DNA from: Thermoproteota archaeon
GTDB taxonomy: Archaea; Thermoproteota; Thermoprotei_A; Sulfolobales; Pyrodictiaceae
Assembly: GCA_013153145.1 (NCBI GenBank)
Contig: JAADEY010000012.1
Location: forward strand, 31,348 to 95,347
Direction of reading: 5' to 3'
Length of the DNA: 64,000 nt
The notes under the pieces were generated by a model. The model worked only from the letters and a program-made list of their open reading frames with translations. It was not told the DNA's origin and searched no databases. How positions within the stretch are numbered: the stretch's first letter is position 1; each line of letters opens with the position of its first letter. This document shows positions 61,938 to 64,000 of the stretch, piece after piece. The translations under genes and the position numbers were made by a program.

Positions 61938-63887
61938 TTGAAACAGCTCAACCAACTATACGAGACAACACCATACCGCCTACTAGCAAAGACGATAACC
62001 AGGCACATCCCAGGCGTCGAGGAGAAGCTGGTAGAATACCTAGTCGCAGAGATACCTAGGAGATACGGCGGCGACTACGGCATACCCATCATGAGGCTTC
62101 TCAGGGGAGTACAGGACAGGGAGGAGAAGATAAACGCGATAATAAACGACCTGAAACAATCACCAGTCATAAGAGACGCAGTGTACACCAGGGGATACCT
62201 CAACATAGACATAAACGAAGCAGAACTCGCAAAAACCCTATTCAACACCGTCAAGGCAGTCGGAGAAGAATTCGGCCCACCAAAAACAGCGAAACCCGAA
62301 AGAATAGTAGTAGAGCACACAAGCGCAAACCCAACACACCCACTCCACATAGGACACGCCAGAAACATGTGCCTAGGAGACACACTAGCAAGAATGCTCA
62401 GGAAGAGGGGCCACATAGTACAGACGAGATTCTACATAAACGACATGGGCCGCCAAGTAGCAGTACTAGTATACGGCTACATGAAGGCATCAACAAAGCC
62501 GCCAGAAAACACCAAGCCGGACCACTGGCTAGGACTAGTATACGCAATAACACACACCCTCATAGACCTCCAGGAGGCAAAAAAGAAGCTCAAACAGGCT
62601 AGAACACACGAGGAGTACCAGGAAGCAGTAAACGAGATAGACAAGCTAATGGCAGCGCTAGCCAAGCTAAGAAGCAAAGACCCACAACTATTCGACAAGC
62701 TAGCAGAAGCAATACAACAAGACCCAGACCCCGAGAAGACAATATCAAGGATAATGCAGGAGTACGAGTACAGGCTAAACCCCGACACAGTAAAGGCGTT
62801 CCGCGAAGTAGTCGAACTCTGCCTACAAGGCTTCAGGGAGACAATGAAGCGTGTCGACGCACTGCCGGAGGAATGGGACTGGGAAAGCGACCTGGCATGG
62901 ACAAGCATGGTGGAGAAGGTGATCAAAGAGGCGCTCAGGACACCCTACATAACATACAAGGAGGGAGCACTAGCACTAGACCTCCAGAAACTCCTCCGCG
63001 ACAAACCATACCTCTACGAGAAACTAGGAATACCAAGAAACCTCGAAATACCACCCCTAGTCCTACGCCGCAGCGACGGCACAACACTATACCCAACAAG
63101 AGACATAGCATACACAATCAAGAAGTTCCAGGCATTCAACGCAGACAAGGTAATCAACGTCATAGCGGCGGAGCAGAGGCTCGAACAGATACAGGTAAGG
63201 CTAGCACTAGCAGCAATAGGCAGGGAGAAGGAGGCAGCAAACACCATCCACTACGCATACGAGATGGTAACAATACCGGGAAGGAGCATGAGCGGCAGAC
63301 GCGGAGAATACATAACACTAGACGAGGTAATAGAAGCAGCAATCGCGAGAGCAAGACAGGAGGTAGACAAGAGATACCCAGAACTAACCGAGGAAGAGAG
63401 ACAAGCAATAGCAGAAGGAGTAGGAATAGGAGCAGTAAGATACAGCCTAGTATCAGTATCAGCAACAAAACCACTAACCTTCAACATCGACGAAGCAGTA
63501 AACTTCGAACGGAACACAGCACCATACATACAATACACCTACGCAAGAGCATACAACATACTAAGAAAACACAACGCCCCCATACCATGGGAGGAAATAG
63601 ACTACACAGCGGCAGGAGAGAGACAGGACAGACGCACACTACTACTCCTAGCAGCAAACTACCCCTACATATACGCGAAAGCAGCCGACGAACTCAAACC
63701 AGAAATCCTAGTCGCATACATAAACAAGCTAGCAGACAAATTCAACAAATGGTACCCAACAGACCACGTAATAAGAGAACAAGACCCAGGAAAGAAGGCA
63801 TTCAAACTAGCCCTAGTCTACACAATCAAAACAATACTCGAAAACACGCTAAGAACACTAGGCATCCCAGCACTAAAACGCCTATAA
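61938..63887 (+). CDS. argS: Arginyl-tRNA synthetase
   Basis: Charges tRNA-Arg. 649 residues with HIGH in HIGHARN near 136-139, EHTSANPTHP before it, and GRRGEYITLDEV near 455 in place of KMSKS, usual for ArgRS. The C-terminal anticodon-binding domain ends complete. The start is TTG 61938. Coding-strand composition is strongly A-rich and T-poor, with third positions mostly A or C, unlike genes further left. A tRNA-Arg follows 31 bases downstream. Confidence 0.96.
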   Translation: MKQLNQLYETTPYRLLAKTITRHIPGVEEKLVEYLVAEIPRRYGGDYGIPIMRLLRGVQDREEKINAIINDLKQSPVIRDAVYTRGYLNIDINEAELAKTLFNTVKAVGEEFGPPKTAKPERIVVEHTSANPTHPLHIGHARNMCLGDTLARMLRKRGHIVQTRFYINDMGRQVAVLVYGYMKASTKPPENTKPDHWLGLVYAITHTLIDLQEAKKKLKQARTHEEYQEAVNEIDKLMAALAKLRSKDPQLFDKLAEAIQQDPDPEKTISRIMQEYEYRLNPDTVKAFREVVELCLQGFRETMKRVDALPEEWDWESDLAWTSMVEKVIKEALRTPYITYKEGALALDLQKLLRDKPYLYEKLGIPRNLEIPPLVLRRSDGTTLYPTRDIAYTIKKFQAFNADKVINVIAAEQRLEQIQVRLALAAIGREKEAANTIHYAYEMVTIPGRSMSGRRGEYITLDEVIEAAIARARQEVDKRYPELTEEERQAIAEGVGIGAVRYSLVSVSATKPLTFNIDEAVNFERNTAPYIQYTYARAYNILRKHNAPIPWEEIDYTAAGERQDRRTLLLLAANYPYIYAKAADELKPEILVAYINKLADKFNKWYPTDHVIREQDPGKKAFKLALVYTIKTILENTLRTLGIPALKRL

Positions 63888-63918
63888 ACAACGAGACACA
63901 GCACCACCCAACACGGCT

Positions 63919-63997
63919 GGGCCCGTAGCTCAGCCAGGACTAGAGCGCCGGCCTCCGGAGCCGGAGGTCCCGGGTTCAAATCCCGGCGGGCCCGCCA
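63919..63997 (+). tRNA. tRNA-Arg(CCG), encoded CCA
   Basis: Acceptor GGGCCCG (63919-63925) pairs with CGGGCCC (63987-63993), discriminator G, CCA at 63995-63997. D stem GCTC/GAGC; anticodon stem CCGGC/GCCGG around loop CTCCGGA, anticodon CCG. T stem CCGGG/CCCGG with loop TTCAAAT. No intron. It lies directly after argS, so enzyme and substrate are adjacent. Confidence 0.96.
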
Positions 63998-64000
63998 CAC

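Noticed and set aside
62873..63928. 351-codon open frame over argS
   Set aside because: Same strand as argS in another frame; Arg/Thr/Asn-rich low complexity caused by the A/C-rich composition of argS.
1..64000. CRISPR array, insertion sequence, rRNA, toxin-antitoxin or prophage genes
   Set aside because: No regular direct repeats, transposase motifs or rRNA-like stretches were seen on reading both strands.

Overview
The window looks like part of the chromosome of a hyperthermophilic crenarchaeon. My best guess is Desulfurococcales, near the Pyrodictiaceae (Hyperthermus/Pyrolobus type); this placement is inferred from gene content and codon style, not from a search. The evidence is archaeal-type LeuRS, CysS and ArgRS, aRF1, Nmd3, NreA with a C-terminal PIP box, a HerA-Mre11-Rad50 operon, a tetraether-lipid-synthase-like radical SAM protein, DUF2258 and DUF2070 proteins, TATA-type promoters, many GTG/TTG starts, and compact gene packing with overlapping convergent ends. 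I see no rRNA, insertion sequence, prophage or CRISPR array.

Layout. 1-4.6 kb: leftward pyrimidine operon pyrF-pyrE-pyrB-pyrI-pyrK-pyrC, the last running off the window. 4.7-9.2 kb: two radical SAM genes (a COG1031-like protein and a Tes-like protein) and a TatD-family hydrolase. 9.1-11.7 kb: phosphoesterase, DUF72 protein and homoserine dehydrogenase. 11.7-14.6 kb: a membrane glycosyltransferase with an apparent frameshift near its start, and a small unknown gene. 14.6-31 kb: leuS, 6-phospho-3-hexuloisomerase, two SPL-like radical SAM proteins, cysS, argF and many small crenarchaeal unknowns. 31-34.7 kb: heme O synthase-like prenyltransferase, VIT-type transporter, HD hydrolase and a JAMM-motif protein. 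34.7-43.6 kb: DUF711, the herA-mre11-rad50 repair operon without nurA, NMN adenylyltransferase diverging from an ATP-NAD kinase-like gene, and an M50-type membrane protease. 43.7-52 kb: a two-winged-helix protein beside a 306-base gap, DUF2258, nreA, aRF1 and thioredoxin reductase. 52-64 kb: HD hydrolase, B12/radical SAM protein, adenosine-specific kinase-like protein, aminotransferase, thioredoxin-like protein, nmd3, a pyruvoyl decarboxylase for polyamine synthesis, CBS protein, DUF167 protein, then argS followed 31 bases later by a tRNA-Arg(CCG).

The least expected content is in gaps and gene ends. Reading for C/D box architecture (C box, about 12 bases, D' box, C' box, about 12 bases, D box) gives two convincing box C/D guide RNAs (about 8249 and 49737, both +). 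A third has a matching terminal stem (about 58740, -). Two more are weaker (29931 and 33886, both -). The D guides of the first two appear complementary to conserved 16S rRNA segments as I remember them. These RNAs sit at or over protein-gene ends. Other points worth checking are the glycosyltransferase frameshift, a second CxxC in the Rad50 coiled coil, the JAMM protein, the candidate origin region beside the winged-helix gene, and the strongly A-rich, T-poor composition of argS.
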